DNA of 64,000 nt, from the NCBI RefSeq assembly GCF_014337155.1, contig NZ_CP060632.1, positions 1,433,001 through 1,497,000 on the forward strand, in the 5' to 3' direction. Position numbers and translations under genes: made by a program. Shown in pieces: positions 52,909 to 62,569 of the stretch; within the stretch, counting starts at the first letter, position 1; the number at the start of each line of letters is the position of its first letter. Below the pieces are notes generated by a model that saw only the letters and a program-made list of their open reading frames with translations, was not told the origin of the DNA and did no database searches. The DNA is from Wujia chipingensis (GTDB lineage: Bacteria; Bacillota; Clostridia; Lachnospirales; Lachnospiraceae).

Positions 52909-54603
52909 TTAGAATAAATCTTCTTCCATATTGTCAAGGAATTCCTTGAAAGCTTCTCTTGCACTGCTGATTTCCGATGGATTCTGTTTATTTAATACAT
53001 CTTCAAACTGGTTAATCTCATGTTCGAGAATCTTACGGGTATCTCCGATGGATTCCTCATACATGCGATCCGCACGAAGCAGCAATAATTTGTTTGCCTC
53101 CTGTTCCCGTGGATGAATCTTCAGGGAAGAAAGCTCCTCGAATCTGGCATCGATTTCTTCATCGGTCAGATCGGTTTCCTCGTTCTTAATCACAAGTCGT
53201 TTTTCCACATTTGTAGAAATTACCTTTACAATCACCTCTAAGATAGAGTTAACATCATAGGTGTATGTGACATCGACGCATTCTTCGCCGGCAGGTGCCG
53301 GTGGAACCATAACTTCAATGCTGCCAAGGTAGACGTTATTTGCTGCCAGACGGCTCTCGCCCTGCAGGATATCGACCTTGATTCGTGTCTGCCGGTCACT
53401 GACGGTATAGAGACGTTCCGTATGACTGACCGGAATCACGGAGTTTCGTTCAATCAATGGCAGATAATGTCCAGCCTCAAACACACCTCCGGATCTGCGG
53501 GATACAACCTCCGTTCCAAGTGTAAATGGACAGACATCCGTCAAAATAATCTCTTTCACTGCTTCATTCCGTTCTTTCATAGCAGCCTGTGTCGCCGCGC
53601 CCACAGCAACCACCTCGTCCGGATTGATACTTGTATTCGGCAGACGTCCAAACAGGCGGCTCACAAACCGGCGTACGATGGAAAGCTTTGTCGAACCACC
53701 AACCAGAATTACTTCCTCAATATCTTTGAGCTTGATATTTGCATCCTTCAGGCTTCGCTCGATTGGCTTACGAATACGTCCAAGCAATACCTGACAGGAT
53801 TTTTCATAATCGTCAATATCAATTTCGCTCTCTACGACTTCTCCGTTGATATTACATTTCATAACTGATGTTTTTGCATCTGCAAATCCAAGCTTGCAAA
53901 TCTCTGCCTGCTTGTGAATATGTGCACGGGTTTTCTGATCAAGAGTATCTTCGTCAATCTCGTGTTCCCGGAGAAACATCTGTTCCAATACTGTCGTAAA
54001 ATCTTCTCCGCCAAGGAAATTATCTCCGGCAACTGCGCGCACTTCCATAATATTCTGATAAAGCTCTAGGATTGATACATCAAATGTACCACCACCCAAA
54101 TCAAATACGAGGAATTTCGTGTCTGCATTTTTCTTATCCAAACCATAAGCGATTGCTGCGGCTGTTGGTTCACTGACGATACGTTCTACCACAAATCCGG
54201 CAAGTTCTCCTGCTTTCTTTGTTGCTTTTCGCTGTGCATCGTTAAAATATGCCGGTACGCTGATGACTGCCTCCTCAATCGTGCAGCCAAGATAATGCTC
54301 TGCATCTTCTTTCAGAGATTTTAAGACAAGGCTGGAAAGCTCTTCCGCAGAGAACTTGCGGGTTCCAAGGGTAAACACCTTCGAGCTGCCCATGTTCCGC
54401 TTGAACACATCCGCGGTCTGATCTGGGTACAGCATCTTCCGCTCCTTCGCAGTCTTGCCGACATAGACAATTCCTTCCTCATCCACGCTTACAACCGAAG
54501 GAGTCAGATTTTCTCCCAGACGGTTCGGAATGACCTTTGCATGGTCGCCATCAAAATATGCAATTAAACTGTTTGTCGTTCCTAAATCAATTCCTACTAT
54601 CAT
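52909..54603 (-). CDS. Hsp70-family chaperone (DnaK-like, short)
   Basis: 564 residues from the ATG at 54603, preceded by AGGA; a TTG at 54636 also opens the frame. The ATPase domain is complete: [25 protein letters not shown] and [14 protein letters not shown]. The substrate-binding beta domain follows ([25 protein letters not shown]). The C-terminal lid is short and ends MEEDLF, without the long DnaK tail. No grpE or dnaJ is adjacent. It follows a J-like TPR gene by 16 bp, so it is probably a specialised Hsp70 paired with that protein. Confidence 0.9.
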   Translation of the reverse strand: MIVGIDLGTTNSLIAYFDGDHAKVIPNRLGENLTPSVVSVDEEGIVYVGKTAKERKMLYPDQTADVFKRNMGSSKVFTLGTRKFSAEELSSLVLKSLKEDAEHYLGCTIEEAVISVPAYFNDAQRKATKKAGELAGFVVERIVSEPTAAAIAYGLDKKNADTKFLVFDLGGGTFDVSILELYQNIMEVRAVAGDNFLGGEDFTTVLEQMFLREHEIDEDTLDQKTRAHIHKQAEICKLGFADAKTSVMKCNINGEVVESEIDIDDYEKSCQVLLGRIRKPIERSLKDANIKLKDIEEVILVGGSTKLSIVRRFVSRLFGRLPNTSINPDEVVAVGAATQAAMKERNEAVKEIILTDVCPFTLGTEVVSRRSGGVFEAGHYLPLIERNSVIPVSHTERLYTVSDRQTRIKVDILQGESRLAANNVYLGSIEVMVPPAPAGEECVDVTYTYDVNSILEVIVKVISTNVEKRLVIKNEETDLTDEEIDARFEELSSLKIHPREQEANKLLLLRADRMYEESIGDTRKILEHEINQFEDVLNKQNPSEISSAREAFKEFLDNMEEDLF

Positions 54604-54619
54604 TTCTAATCCTAATTTC

Positions 54620-57600
54620 TTATTTTTTATCTTCAATCCGCTTCAGACATGCCTCATAGAAAGCATTTTGTCCACAGACACGGATTGCTTCTTCGTACAT
54701 ACTGCGTGCCATCGCATAATTGCGCTGCTTCTCATACAGCAACGCTTTCTCATATAAAATCCGGTGACAGACACCATAGAAACAGCCGCGACAACGACGG
54801 GCATGCAGACCCTGTTCTAACCAGTCTTTACATTCTTTGTAGTTCCTGGAAAGTCGTGCAAAACGTGCCATCTTGATATACTGTGGCGGCGTTTGTATCT
54901 GATCCTTTGGATAAGCGGCAGCCGCATTTGCTATCGCACTGTTCTTCTTGAAGCTTCGCAGTTCTTTTAGCTGGATCATACATTCCAGCCATTCACTATA
55001 ATAATTGGCTTCCTTGTTTGTGTCAAGCGCAATCGCCCGCTCATATAACGGCTTTGCGTCCGCATACATGGCATGGTCACGGAAGATATCTCCCATTGCA
55101 CCATACACCCGGTGATTCTCCGGATCTTTGCTTATGATATATTCAAATGTCTCATGCGCCAGATCAATGAAGCCGGCATCTCCGTAGATATCAAGCAATT
55201 TTCTTGCACAGGCAGAATCATCCACAAAAGGAAGCAACTCGGCAATGGCATCCTTTGCCGCATCCATCCGAACAAGCAGGACGGCATAATCGTAGGCGAT
55301 ATCTGCATTCCACTCATATTGCTTTTTATAATCGATATAGAGCTGCTGACTTTCAGGAAACCAGTTCATGCACTGGTAGACACGTGCTAAACTCTGCAAG
55401 CTCTCTTTGTGCTGTTCGGTGTCTGTTTCAGAAACTTCATATGCTTTTCGGTATGCATCGGCAGCCACTTTATAGCTTTTGTGCAGCTCCTGTATCATCC
55501 CAATCCGCAGATACGCAAAATAATTATCTGGTTCTAACTGTAATGCAGCCTGATAATCGCGAACAGCCTTTTTGTATTCGCCCATCAGACTGTATACGAT
55601 CGCCCGCTCATTGTAAACCTGCGCGGTTGCCTGTATTGCAAGCTGTGTACCAAATGCCTCCAATGCCTGTTCGATTTTCCCAAGTTTCGCATAGGAAGAA
55701 CCGATATACATATCAATCAATGGATATTGTGTGTTTTGTTTCTTTACCTGCTCGAACTGTTCAAGCGCTTTATCATACATGCCCTTGTAGCGGTAACAAA
55801 GCGCTAACAGCATATGGACATCCTCAAAATGCTCCATATCGGTTGTCTTACCATCTGAACGACTGACAATTGCTACGAGCTGCCGGATTGCCGGATCAAT
55901 CTTGTTATCTAACATGGAAAGCCGTGCCCGGTAGTAATCAATGCTGTCACTTTCATTTTCAAATGCATCAAAACGTTTGATCGTATCCTGCGCCTGTTCG
56001 TATTGATGTGCGCGGATAAATAAGCTTGCCTCTAACGCATAAGGCTGAGACAGATACGGATACAGATTGATTGCCTGTTCGCAGGCATTATAAGCTTCCT
56101 GAATATAATTCATCGCCTTGCAGGCTTTTGCTTTAAACAGATATGCCACGTAGTCGTGCGGATCCCGTTCTAACAGGTGTTCACAGGCACGTAGACAATC
56201 CGTATATTGGCCGGTCAGGAACTTTAGTTCACAATCCGCCTCATATGAAAGGATGATTTCCTCATGATCTTTGGATAATGCGATATCCAGATGACGTCTG
56301 GCATTCTCGTAATCCTCTGTCTTCATATAACAATCGGCAATCAGGAAATTCACATACGGATACCGGACGCGTTTTTTCTCTGTTTCTGCACTTGTATCTT
56401 CCTCTGGGAGCTGCTCAATCAGATTCTTCCAGACAAGAAAACATTGTCTGGCATGCGCATAATCACGAACGCCCAGATAACAACGTCCAAGAACATTATA
56501 GTATTCAAATTTCCGATCTCCTTCTGGCTGGAATTTAGTCAGAAAGGCGATTGCTTCCTGAAACTGATAGCTTTGGTAATAGCTCCAGCCAACGTCCATC
56601 TTTGCCTGTATATCATCTGGATTTTTCTTTAACTTGTCCAGATTTTCCTGTATCATCATCTGATTGGCACGCACCATACCAATGCGGACAGAATCATCAT
56701 AATGATTTTCCTTGAGCAGATCCATATAGCCATCTCTGGCAGCTTTATAATCTCCCTTGCGGAATGCAAGTTCTGCCTGTTTGGCGCGCATAAGATAATT
56801 CTGTGGGTCCAATTCCTTGGATCGGTTGAAATACTGTTCTGCCTGTTCCAGATCATTGTTCAGGATACAGACATCTCCACAAAAATGAAGCAGAGTGATA
56901 TCATCTGGATACTTTGCAGACAGTCCTTCCGCTTCCTCGCGGATCGCTGCTAATGCGGAAGCATACCGCTCGGCGTATAATGCATCCAGATCTTGTGTTT
57001 TCCGTTCTTCTTCCGTCATGGATGTCTGAATATATTCTGAAAACTCCAACCGGCAGGTCTGCAGACGGATACGCATCTCTTCCAGATGTATATATACATT
57101 GGAAATATAATATTTTTCCTTCATCTGCCGGATTTTTTCTCCGGCATCTTTTAGCTCCTGACTGCGAACCATGCGATCTAATTCAATGTAATCACGGATA
57201 TAGGCATCGATCGTTGCGGAGGTTATGATCTCTGCATGCTCAAACGCCTCATAATTGATGATATCCTCATAGGTCGCATTGTTCGTGATATAGTCCAGGT
57301 AATTTTCCGGGAACTGTTCTGTAAGCTCGCTTCTGCGCCCTTCAAGATCAAAATATCCGACGATGCATTTCCATACCTTTTTCGGAACCAGCACATGATT
57401 CATCAGGAACCGCAACAGTCCATACAATGCATCCTCACTTGTGTCGAGCGATACAAAATAATCGGAATTAAAGAGTGCAAGCCATTCGTCTGGATTGATA
57501 CGACGGGCATAATCATCATAGAGAGCCTCTAATGAAGCAAGCATTTGCTGTTCCGGTGTATCTTGAATGGCAACGTCGAATTCCTCCTCCGTCTGATCGG

Positions 57601-57754
57601 CAAGGTGCACCGCCTCCTCATAGGCTTTCCGAAGCTCCATAAACCCTTCCGGATCATCTTCCGGATTGACAGAAGAAAGACGCATTCGATAGGCTTTCTT
57701 CAATGCGTCTTTATCCTTCGTCTGTTCAATTTTCAGAACATCCCATATATTCAT
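54620..57754 (-). CDS. J-like domain protein with long TPR array
   Basis: 1044 residues. Residues 1-50 resemble a J domain ([20 protein letters not shown], then [15 protein letters not shown]), but the HPD motif that stimulates Hsp70 is replaced by NPED. A unique helical region (about 75-260) is followed by more than fifteen TPR-like helical pairs to the C-terminus, such as [19 protein letters not shown] and [20 protein letters not shown]. No membrane helix is seen. The start overlaps the icd stop (TAATG), and the Hsp70 gene follows 16 bp downstream. It is likely the client-binding partner of that Hsp70; whether it stimulates its ATPase is open. Confidence 0.82.
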   Translation of the reverse strand: MNIWDVLKIEQTKDKDALKKAYRMRLSSVNPEDDPEGFMELRKAYEEAVHLADQTEEEFDVAIQDTPEQQMLASLEALYDDYARRINPDEWLALFNSDYFVSLDTSEDALYGLLRFLMNHVLVPKKVWKCIVGYFDLEGRRSELTEQFPENYLDYITNNATYEDIINYEAFEHAEIITSATIDAYIRDYIELDRMVRSQELKDAGEKIRQMKEKYYISNVYIHLEEMRIRLQTCRLEFSEYIQTSMTEEERKTQDLDALYAERYASALAAIREEAEGLSAKYPDDITLLHFCGDVCILNNDLEQAEQYFNRSKELDPQNYLMRAKQAELAFRKGDYKAARDGYMDLLKENHYDDSVRIGMVRANQMMIQENLDKLKKNPDDIQAKMDVGWSYYQSYQFQEAIAFLTKFQPEGDRKFEYYNVLGRCYLGVRDYAHARQCFLVWKNLIEQLPEEDTSAETEKKRVRYPYVNFLIADCYMKTEDYENARRHLDIALSKDHEEIILSYEADCELKFLTGQYTDCLRACEHLLERDPHDYVAYLFKAKACKAMNYIQEAYNACEQAINLYPYLSQPYALEASLFIRAHQYEQAQDTIKRFDAFENESDSIDYYRARLSMLDNKIDPAIRQLVAIVSRSDGKTTDMEHFEDVHMLLALCYRYKGMYDKALEQFEQVKKQNTQYPLIDMYIGSSYAKLGKIEQALEAFGTQLAIQATAQVYNERAIVYSLMGEYKKAVRDYQAALQLEPDNYFAYLRIGMIQELHKSYKVAADAYRKAYEVSETDTEQHKESLQSLARVYQCMNWFPESQQLYIDYKKQYEWNADIAYDYAVLLVRMDAAKDAIAELLPFVDDSACARKLLDIYGDAGFIDLAHETFEYIISKDPENHRVYGAMGDIFRDHAMYADAKPLYERAIALDTNKEANYYSEWLECMIQLKELRSFKKNSAIANAAAAYPKDQIQTPPQYIKMARFARLSRNYKECKDWLEQGLHARRCRGCFYGVCHRILYEKALLYEKQRNYAMARSMYEEAIRVCGQNAFYEACLKRIEDKK

Positions 57755-58965
57755 TAAGCTAACATTCCCTCAAGTGTTTCGCGGATTGCTTTGATGAAGT
57801 TCTCGCTGTTTAATACAGTGACATCCTTCATCGTTGTAATAAGTGCAAGATCCTTTGTCATCTTGCCGTCTTCGATCGTCTTGATCGTTGCCTGCTCAAG
57901 CTTGTCTGCAAATTCCATCAGTTCTGGAATATTGTCAAGCTCGCCACGCTTTCTCAAAGCACCAGTCCATGCGAAGATCGTTGCAACAGAGTTTGTTGAT
58001 GTCTCCTCACCCTTTAAGTGCTTGTAGTAATGTCTCTGAACAGTTCCGTGTGCTGCCTCGTACTCGTATTTTCCATCTGGAGAAACAAGTACTGATGTCA
58101 TCATGGCAAGAGAACCAAATGCAGATGAGATCATATCACTCATAACATCGCCGTCGTAGTTCTTGCAAGCCCAGATGAATCCACCCTCAGACTTCATAAC
58201 ACGGGCAACTGCATCATCAATCAGAGTATAGAAATATTCGATGCCTGCGGCGTCAAACTTCTCTTTGTATTCGTTATCGAAGATCTCCTGAAAGATATCC
58301 TTAAATGTATGGTCGTATTTCTTGGAGATTGTATCCTTTGTTGCAAACCACAATGTCTGCTTTGTATCAAGCGCATAGTTAAAGCAGCTTCTTGCAAAGC
58401 TCTCGATGGATTTGTCGATGTTATGCTGTCCCTGAATCACACCCGGACCATCAAACTTGTGGATGGTCTCCTTGATTACCTGTCCGTCCTCGCCTGTAAA
58501 TACAAGCTCTGCTGTACCAGCACCCGGTACATCGATCTCTACGCTCTTATACACATCGCCATAGGCATGTCTTGCGATTGTAATAGGCTTCTTCCAGTTC
58601 TTTACACATGGCTCAATTCCCTTGACAACGATTGGTGCACGGAATACGGTTCCGTCTAAGATTGCACGGATCGTTCCGTTTGGACTCTTCCACATTTCCT
58701 TCAGGTTGTACTCTGTCATACGTGCAGCGTTTGGTGTGATTGTTGCACACTTGACTGCAACACCGTACTTCTGTGTTGCGTATGCAGAATCAAAAGTAAC
58801 CTTATCGTTTGTCTCGTTTCTGTACTCCAGACCAAGGTCGTAATACTCGGACTTTAAGTCGATAAATGGGTAGATCAATTCATCCTTGATAATCTTCCAA
58901 AGGATTCGTGTCATCTCATCTCCGTCCATCTCTACCAGTGGAGTCTTCATCTGAATTTTTGCCAT
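57754..58965 (-). CDS. icd: NADP-type isocitrate dehydrogenase, eukaryotic-like subfamily
   Basis: 403 residues. It oxidatively decarboxylates isocitrate to 2-oxoglutarate. The sequence follows the eukaryotic/IDH1-like homodimeric type rather than the E. coli type: [63 protein letters not shown] and [17 protein letters not shown] precedes the ATG. It heads the operon with the J-like and Hsp70 genes. Directly upstream is a 209-bp imperfect palindrome. Confidence 0.95.
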   Translation of the reverse strand: MAKIQMKTPLVEMDGDEMTRILWKIIKDELIYPFIDLKSEYYDLGLEYRNETNDKVTFDSAYATQKYGVAVKCATITPNAARMTEYNLKEMWKSPNGTIRAILDGTVFRAPIVVKGIEPCVKNWKKPITIARHAYGDVYKSVEIDVPGAGTAELVFTGEDGQVIKETIHKFDGPGVIQGQHNIDKSIESFARSCFNYALDTKQTLWFATKDTISKKYDHTFKDIFQEIFDNEYKEKFDAAGIEYFYTLIDDAVARVMKSEGGFIWACKNYDGDVMSDMISSAFGSLAMMTSVLVSPDGKYEYEAAHGTVQRHYYKHLKGEETSTNSVATIFAWTGALRKRGELDNIPELMEFADKLEQATIKTIEDGKMTKDLALITTMKDVTVLNSENFIKAIRETLEGMLA

Positions 58966-59366
58966 TGTAATTATCCTCCTGATTTTAATTGCGTGGTTTG
59001 CGAATTGTATCCTGCACGTTATCTAAGTGTTGTCTGTAATTATATAATTGCCTGCAGACACGCTCTCGCTCACTTCCACACGCAGTGGTACTAAATTCGC
59101 GCCAACAAGTTGCCGCTTATTAAGTACCAGCGTGTTCCAATGGTCTGCAAACAAATTAATAATTACAGACAACACAATATACAATTTGATTGAATGGATA
59201 CAATTCGCTATTTACGTTATTTTATAAATTATACACGATTGTTATTGTAACATATTGACAGTTATTTGAAAATATCACTTTTTACAATAATCGTTGGATT
59301 GATTTATTTTATTGTTTATTTGTGTACAATATCTGTGTTAATTACCTCAAAAATTTGACCTTGGGG
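58966..59366. other. Gene-free stretch with palindrome and A/T-rich promoter region
   Basis: 401 bp between icd and niaR. It holds the icd ribosome site, the palindromic element at 59000-59208, and an A/T-rich part with TATAAT- and TACAAT-like hexamers for a minus-strand icd promoter, none with a convincing -35. An inverted repeat ACGATT-N3-ATTGTAA (59235-59250) faces TTACAATAATCGT (59282-59294) and may be an operator. No coding sequence is seen. Confidence 0.6.
59000..59208. repeat. 209-bp imperfect palindrome upstream of icd
   Basis: The outer arms are an exact 13-bp match (59000-59012 with 59196-59208). Further in, GTTGTCTGTAATTAT pairs with ATAATTACAGACAAC, GCAGAC with GTCTGC, and CACGC-AG-TGGTACT with AGTACCAGCGTG. 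The centre has a small CAAC-AA-GTTG hairpin. It could be a MITE-like remnant or a structured leader of icd. Confidence 0.75.
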
Positions 59367-59927
59367 TTATTGTTTGAATGTGGTTTCGTAGTCGAGGAAG
59401 TCGACGAGGAAGTGTTTTTCCTTCAGGGCTTCTTCGATTTCATCGAGGATATCTTCGCTCTCGGCTTCAATCGTGTGAAAATGATAGCCGGAGGTTGTGT
59501 TCGATAAAAGGGACGATTTGCTTTGTTTCAGATCTTCCACGAACTTACGGATATCGCGGCGGCTCTTGATATTTAATGGTGCTGTGACCTTGCCGTAGGT
59601 GCGGTGGTTTACCATAACATCTAAGACGATTCCACCGAAATCAACGATTGTGCTTAATTCTTCTTCTGCCTGATCATCGGTGTGACAGACCTTTACAATC
59701 CGCCTGCAATTTTGGTTGCCAGCATCTTTTTCATACATATAGCCACGTGGCGTCGATACGATTGAATGCCCTTTTGAACGGAGCAATGCGATATCCTGTA
59801 CGACAACCTGACGGCTGACATGATAGATGTCCCCGATTTTTCCACCCGACAACGGTTCATCAGATCGCAGTAACAACGCAAGAAGCTTCTCTCTGCGTTC
59901 ATCTCCGGATAAAATTGTCTGCTCCAT
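59367..59927 (-). CDS. niaR: NAD biosynthesis repressor NiaR
   Basis: 186 residues from the ATG at 59927, which has AAGGAGG before it; the frame opens 13 codons further up. An N-terminal winged helix (about 10-65, SGGKIGDIYHVSRQVVVQDI) is followed by a 3H domain with histidines in VCHTDD, VNHRTYG and GYHFHTIEA, which bind metal and nicotinate in this family. It represses NAD synthesis and niacin uptake genes when niacin is present. It is downstream of nadB and nadC, which it likely controls. Confidence 0.9.
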   Translation of the reverse strand: MEQTILSGDERREKLLALLLRSDEPLSGGKIGDIYHVSRQVVVQDIALLRSKGHSIVSTPRGYMYEKDAGNQNCRRIVKVCHTDDQAEEELSTIVDFGGIVLDVMVNHRTYGKVTAPLNIKSRRDIRKFVEDLKQSKSSLLSNTTSGYHFHTIEAESEDILDEIEEALKEKHFLVDFLDYETTFKQ

Positions 59928-59968
59928 CTGCGTTTCCTCCTTGATTGAAATAGATTGTTGCAGCATAA

Positions 59969-60841
59969 TTAGTCAATTGGATGCAGATGTTTCAGACTGA
60001 TATCTAAGATTGGAGCGGAATGTGTCAGCGCCCCACTCGATACATAATCGACACCAAGCTTTGTGATCGTCTCGATATTTTCTTTTGTGATATTTCCGGA
60101 ACACTCCGTCTTGGCACGTCCATCGATGATCTTAATTGCTTCTGCCATCAGCTCCGGGGACATATTATCAAACATGATGATATCGGCACCTGCTTCCACT
60201 GCTTCTCTGACCATATCCAGATTCTCTGTCTCTACCTCGATTTTGCAGACAAATGATGCATAATCTCTTGCCATCTGAACTGCCTTTGCCACACCGCCTG
60301 CGGCGTCAATGTGATTATCCTTCAACATAACAGCGTCCGACAGATTGTATCTGTGATTATTTCCGCCGCCGGCACGAACCGCATATTTCTCGAAGATACG
60401 CATGCAAGGTGTTGTCTTTCTTGTGTCAAGCAATTTGGTATTTGTCCCTTTTAAAAGTGCTGCAACATTGTTCGTATAGGTTGCAATACCGCTCATGCGC
60501 TGCAGGTAATTCAGCGCTGTACGCTCACCGGACAACAGCACACGGATATCACCGACCACAGTTGCAAGCACCTGTCCGTTTGTCACGGCATCGCCATCCT
60601 TGATCTGCTTTCCATCCTGCTCTGCAAAGATCACTTCGGTATTCGGATCTAACATCGTAAATACACGCTTAAATACCTGCAATCCGGCAATGATTCCGTC
60701 CTGCTTCGCAAGCAATGTAACCTCGCCCTTCTTATACTCCGGCATCACGGCGTTCGTGCTGATATCTTCACTGTTGATATCCTCCTCCAAAGCCATCTTA
60801 ATATACTTATCTGCAACTAACTGCATTGTAATCTCATTCAT
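59969..60841 (-). CDS. nadC: Nicotinate-nucleotide pyrophosphorylase
   Basis: 290 residues, normal length. It converts quinolinate and PRPP to nicotinate mononucleotide. Typical motifs are ALEEDINSEDISTNAV, SGERTALNYLQRMSGIATYT, LDTRKTTPCMR, GGGNNHRYNLSDAVMLKDNHI and DIIMFDNMSP. AAAGGAG lies 13 nt before the ATG, which is rather far. It lies between nadB and niaR; a 301-bp palindrome fills the gap to nadB. Confidence 0.96.
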   Translation of the reverse strand: MNEITMQLVADKYIKMALEEDINSEDISTNAVMPEYKKGEVTLLAKQDGIIAGLQVFKRVFTMLDPNTEVIFAEQDGKQIKDGDAVTNGQVLATVVGDIRVLLSGERTALNYLQRMSGIATYTNNVAALLKGTNTKLLDTRKTTPCMRIFEKYAVRAGGGNNHRYNLSDAVMLKDNHIDAAGGVAKAVQMARDYASFVCKIEVETENLDMVREAVEAGADIIMFDNMSPELMAEAIKIIDGRAKTECSGNITKENIETITKLGVDYVSSGALTHSAPILDISLKHLHPID

Positions 60842-61186
60842 TTGTCTGTCTAATCTCCTTTTTTATTAAATGTACACGATCATTGTACATGATTTTTGGT
60901 ATTGGTAGTACATATATTTTATTTTGAATTGTTCCATATACGATGTATTGAAACTAAGAAATTCTAAGATGTTCTGATATAAATTATGACCCTGTACGCA
61001 ACCGCCGCCAATTCGCCATCCATGGCTCAGTGGCGGCTTGATTGAACATCGTGTTCAATCATTGCTGATATAGTACAGAACATCAAGAATTTCTAAGTTC
61101 CAAACATATTGTATATGCGAACATATTCAAAAATAAAATATATGTATCTACGTAATGGAATAATCATGCACAATGATCTATAAACT
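60842..61186. other. Gene-free stretch between nadB and nadC
   Basis: 345 bp, almost wholly taken up by the inverted-repeat element at 60878-61178, plus the nadC ribosome site. No open frame of interest and no clear promoter is seen. Confidence 0.7.
60878..61178. repeat. 301-bp long imperfect inverted repeat between nadB and nadC
   Basis: Arms of about 100 bp each. The outer match is GATCATTGT-x-CATGATT (60878-60894 with 61162-61178), then TACATATATTTTATT, TAAGAAATTCT-like and GATGTTCTG segments pair with the right arm. The centre carries two further hairpins: GCCGCCA/TGGCGGC (61004-61010, 61031-61037) and TGATTGAACA-TCG-TGTTCAATCA (61039-61061). The size and layout are those of a MITE. Confidence 0.8.
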
Positions 61187-62362
61187 TTACACAAGCTCAC
61201 CAATCATGTGCTTTGCCGCACGCTTGGCGAACACTAAACTTTCAAGCAAACTGTTGCTGGCTAAGCGGTTCTTCCCGTGCACCCCGTTGCAGCTTGTCTC
61301 GCCGACAGCATACAGATGTGGCATCGTTGTAAGCGAATACTTGTCTACGTGGATACCGCCCATGAAGTAATGCTGTGCTGGAACGATCGGAATCGGCATC
61401 ATCAGAATATCAAAGCCATACTTCATGCAATGCTCATAGATATGAGGGAAATGGTTCAGGATTGTCTCGCGTGGAACATTCTCAAAGGATAAGAACTCGT
61501 ATTTCACGCCCTCTTTTTCCATCTCTGCCTGAATCGCTTTCGTAACAACATCTCGCGGCTGCAATTCATCGACGAAACGCTCTTTCTTGTGATTCAAGAT
61601 AATTGCACCCTCACCTCTTGCCGACTCTGAAATCAGGAAACTTCTGCCCGGATTCTCCGTGTAAAAGCAGGTTGGATGAATCTGTACATAGTCCATATGC
61701 TCTAATTCTACGCCGTGTTTTCGCGCAATCTCACAGCCATCGCCGGTCAGGATCGGATAGTTCGTGGAATGCTTGTATTGTCCGCCGATTCCACCTGTTG
61801 CAAATACTGTGTTTTCCGCATAGATCTCTAATTCTTCACCATCCGCACATTTTGCAAGTATACCCACACAGGCATGATTAATATCTTCTATAATATCGGT
61901 CATGGTTGTATGTTCAAAAATGGTAACATTGTTCAACTGCTTCACAGCAGATAATAGACGGGTCGTAATCTCTTCCCCGGTTATATCCTCATGGAAGCAG
62001 ATGCGCGGCTTAGAATGTGCTCCTTCCTTTGTATAAGCAAGACTTCCGTCTGCGTTTCTCTCAAATTCCACACCATATCCGATCAGATCATTGATGACAT
62101 CCCGGCTGCCACGGATCATGATGTCGACACTTTCCTTGCGGTTTTCATAATGACCGGCACGCATCGTATCCTCAAAATACGAATCATAGTCATCCTCGTC
62201 CCGCAGCACGCAGATACCGCCCTGTGCCAGCATCGAATCACAGGTTTCAAGCTCTGCTTTTGAGAGCATCAAAATCTGTTTATCTTCCGGTAAATTCAAT
62301 GCTGTATATAATCCACCGACACCGCAGCCGACGATCACAACATCGTAATGTAATTCTCGCAT
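61187..62362 (-). CDS. nadB: L-aspartate oxidase, short form
   Basis: 391 residues from the ATG at 62362, which has AAAGGAG 8 nt before it; an ATG at 62395 lacks a ribosome site. The FAD-binding start YDVVIVGCGVGGLYTALNL, the succinate dehydrogenase/fumarate reductase-like core (SMLAQGGICV, HPTCFY, RGEGAI, GGIHVDKYSLTTMP) and the end NRLASNSLLESLVF are clear. The C-terminal helical domain of standard 530-residue NadB is absent. It makes iminoaspartate for quinolinate synthesis. nadA is not in the window. Confidence 0.9.
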   Translation of the reverse strand: MRELHYDVVIVGCGVGGLYTALNLPEDKQILMLSKAELETCDSMLAQGGICVLRDEDDYDSYFEDTMRAGHYENRKESVDIMIRGSRDVINDLIGYGVEFERNADGSLAYTKEGAHSKPRICFHEDITGEEITTRLLSAVKQLNNVTIFEHTTMTDIIEDINHACVGILAKCADGEELEIYAENTVFATGGIGGQYKHSTNYPILTGDGCEIARKHGVELEHMDYVQIHPTCFYTENPGRSFLISESARGEGAIILNHKKERFVDELQPRDVVTKAIQAEMEKEGVKYEFLSFENVPRETILNHFPHIYEHCMKYGFDILMMPIPIVPAQHYFMGGIHVDKYSLTTMPHLYAVGETSCNGVHGKNRLASNSLLESLVFAKRAAKHMIGELV

Positions 62363-62405
62363 CTTCCTGTCTCCTTTGAATTTATACCTGTACATAATAC
62401 AAAGA

Positions 62406-62428
62406 CACGATGTGCTCTGCGCATCGTG
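62406..62428 (-). promoter_or_regulatory. Hairpin in the nadB leader, possible operator
   Basis: CACGATGTGC-TCT-GCGCATCGTG, a 10-bp stem with one G-T and a 3-nt loop, 44 bp upstream of the nadB ATG. It could be a NiaR operator or a leader structure. No convincing -35/-10 pair is seen beside it. Confidence 0.35.
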
Positions 62429-62489
62429 CTCTGATTAGCGGTCGTCAAATGCACCACATAAATGCGTGCATTTTCCTCGTCGCCATAAC

Positions 62490-62518
62490 AAAAACGCAGA
62501 CATTCCGCCTGCGTTTTT
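62490..62518 (-). terminator. Intrinsic terminator of the histidine kinase gene
   Basis: Stem AAAAACGCAG/CTGCGTTTTT (62490-62499 with 62509-62518); on the minus strand it runs into a T tract. Confidence 0.85.
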
Positions 62519-62569
62519 GCTCCGAATGTACATGCAGTATAGCACATGTTTTGACAGGTGACAAGACAC

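Noticed and set aside
55204..55866. 220-codon plus-strand frame inside the J-like TPR gene
   Set aside because: It is an antisense shadow of the TPR array: codon-biased, rich in His, Arg and Cys, with no motif or ribosome site.
59367..59927. Calling the nad regulator NadR or NrtR
   Set aside because: The winged helix plus 3H domain with its three histidine motifs is the NiaR layout. There is no kinase, adenylyltransferase or Nudix domain as in NadR or NrtR.
60878..61178. CRISPR array or transposase gene
   Set aside because: There are no regularly spaced direct repeats and no open frame; the structure is one large inverted repeat with nested hairpins.
62335..62547. 70-codon minus-strand frame upstream of nadB
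   Set aside because: It covers the kinase terminator and the nadB leader hairpin, has no ribosome site and no family resemblance.
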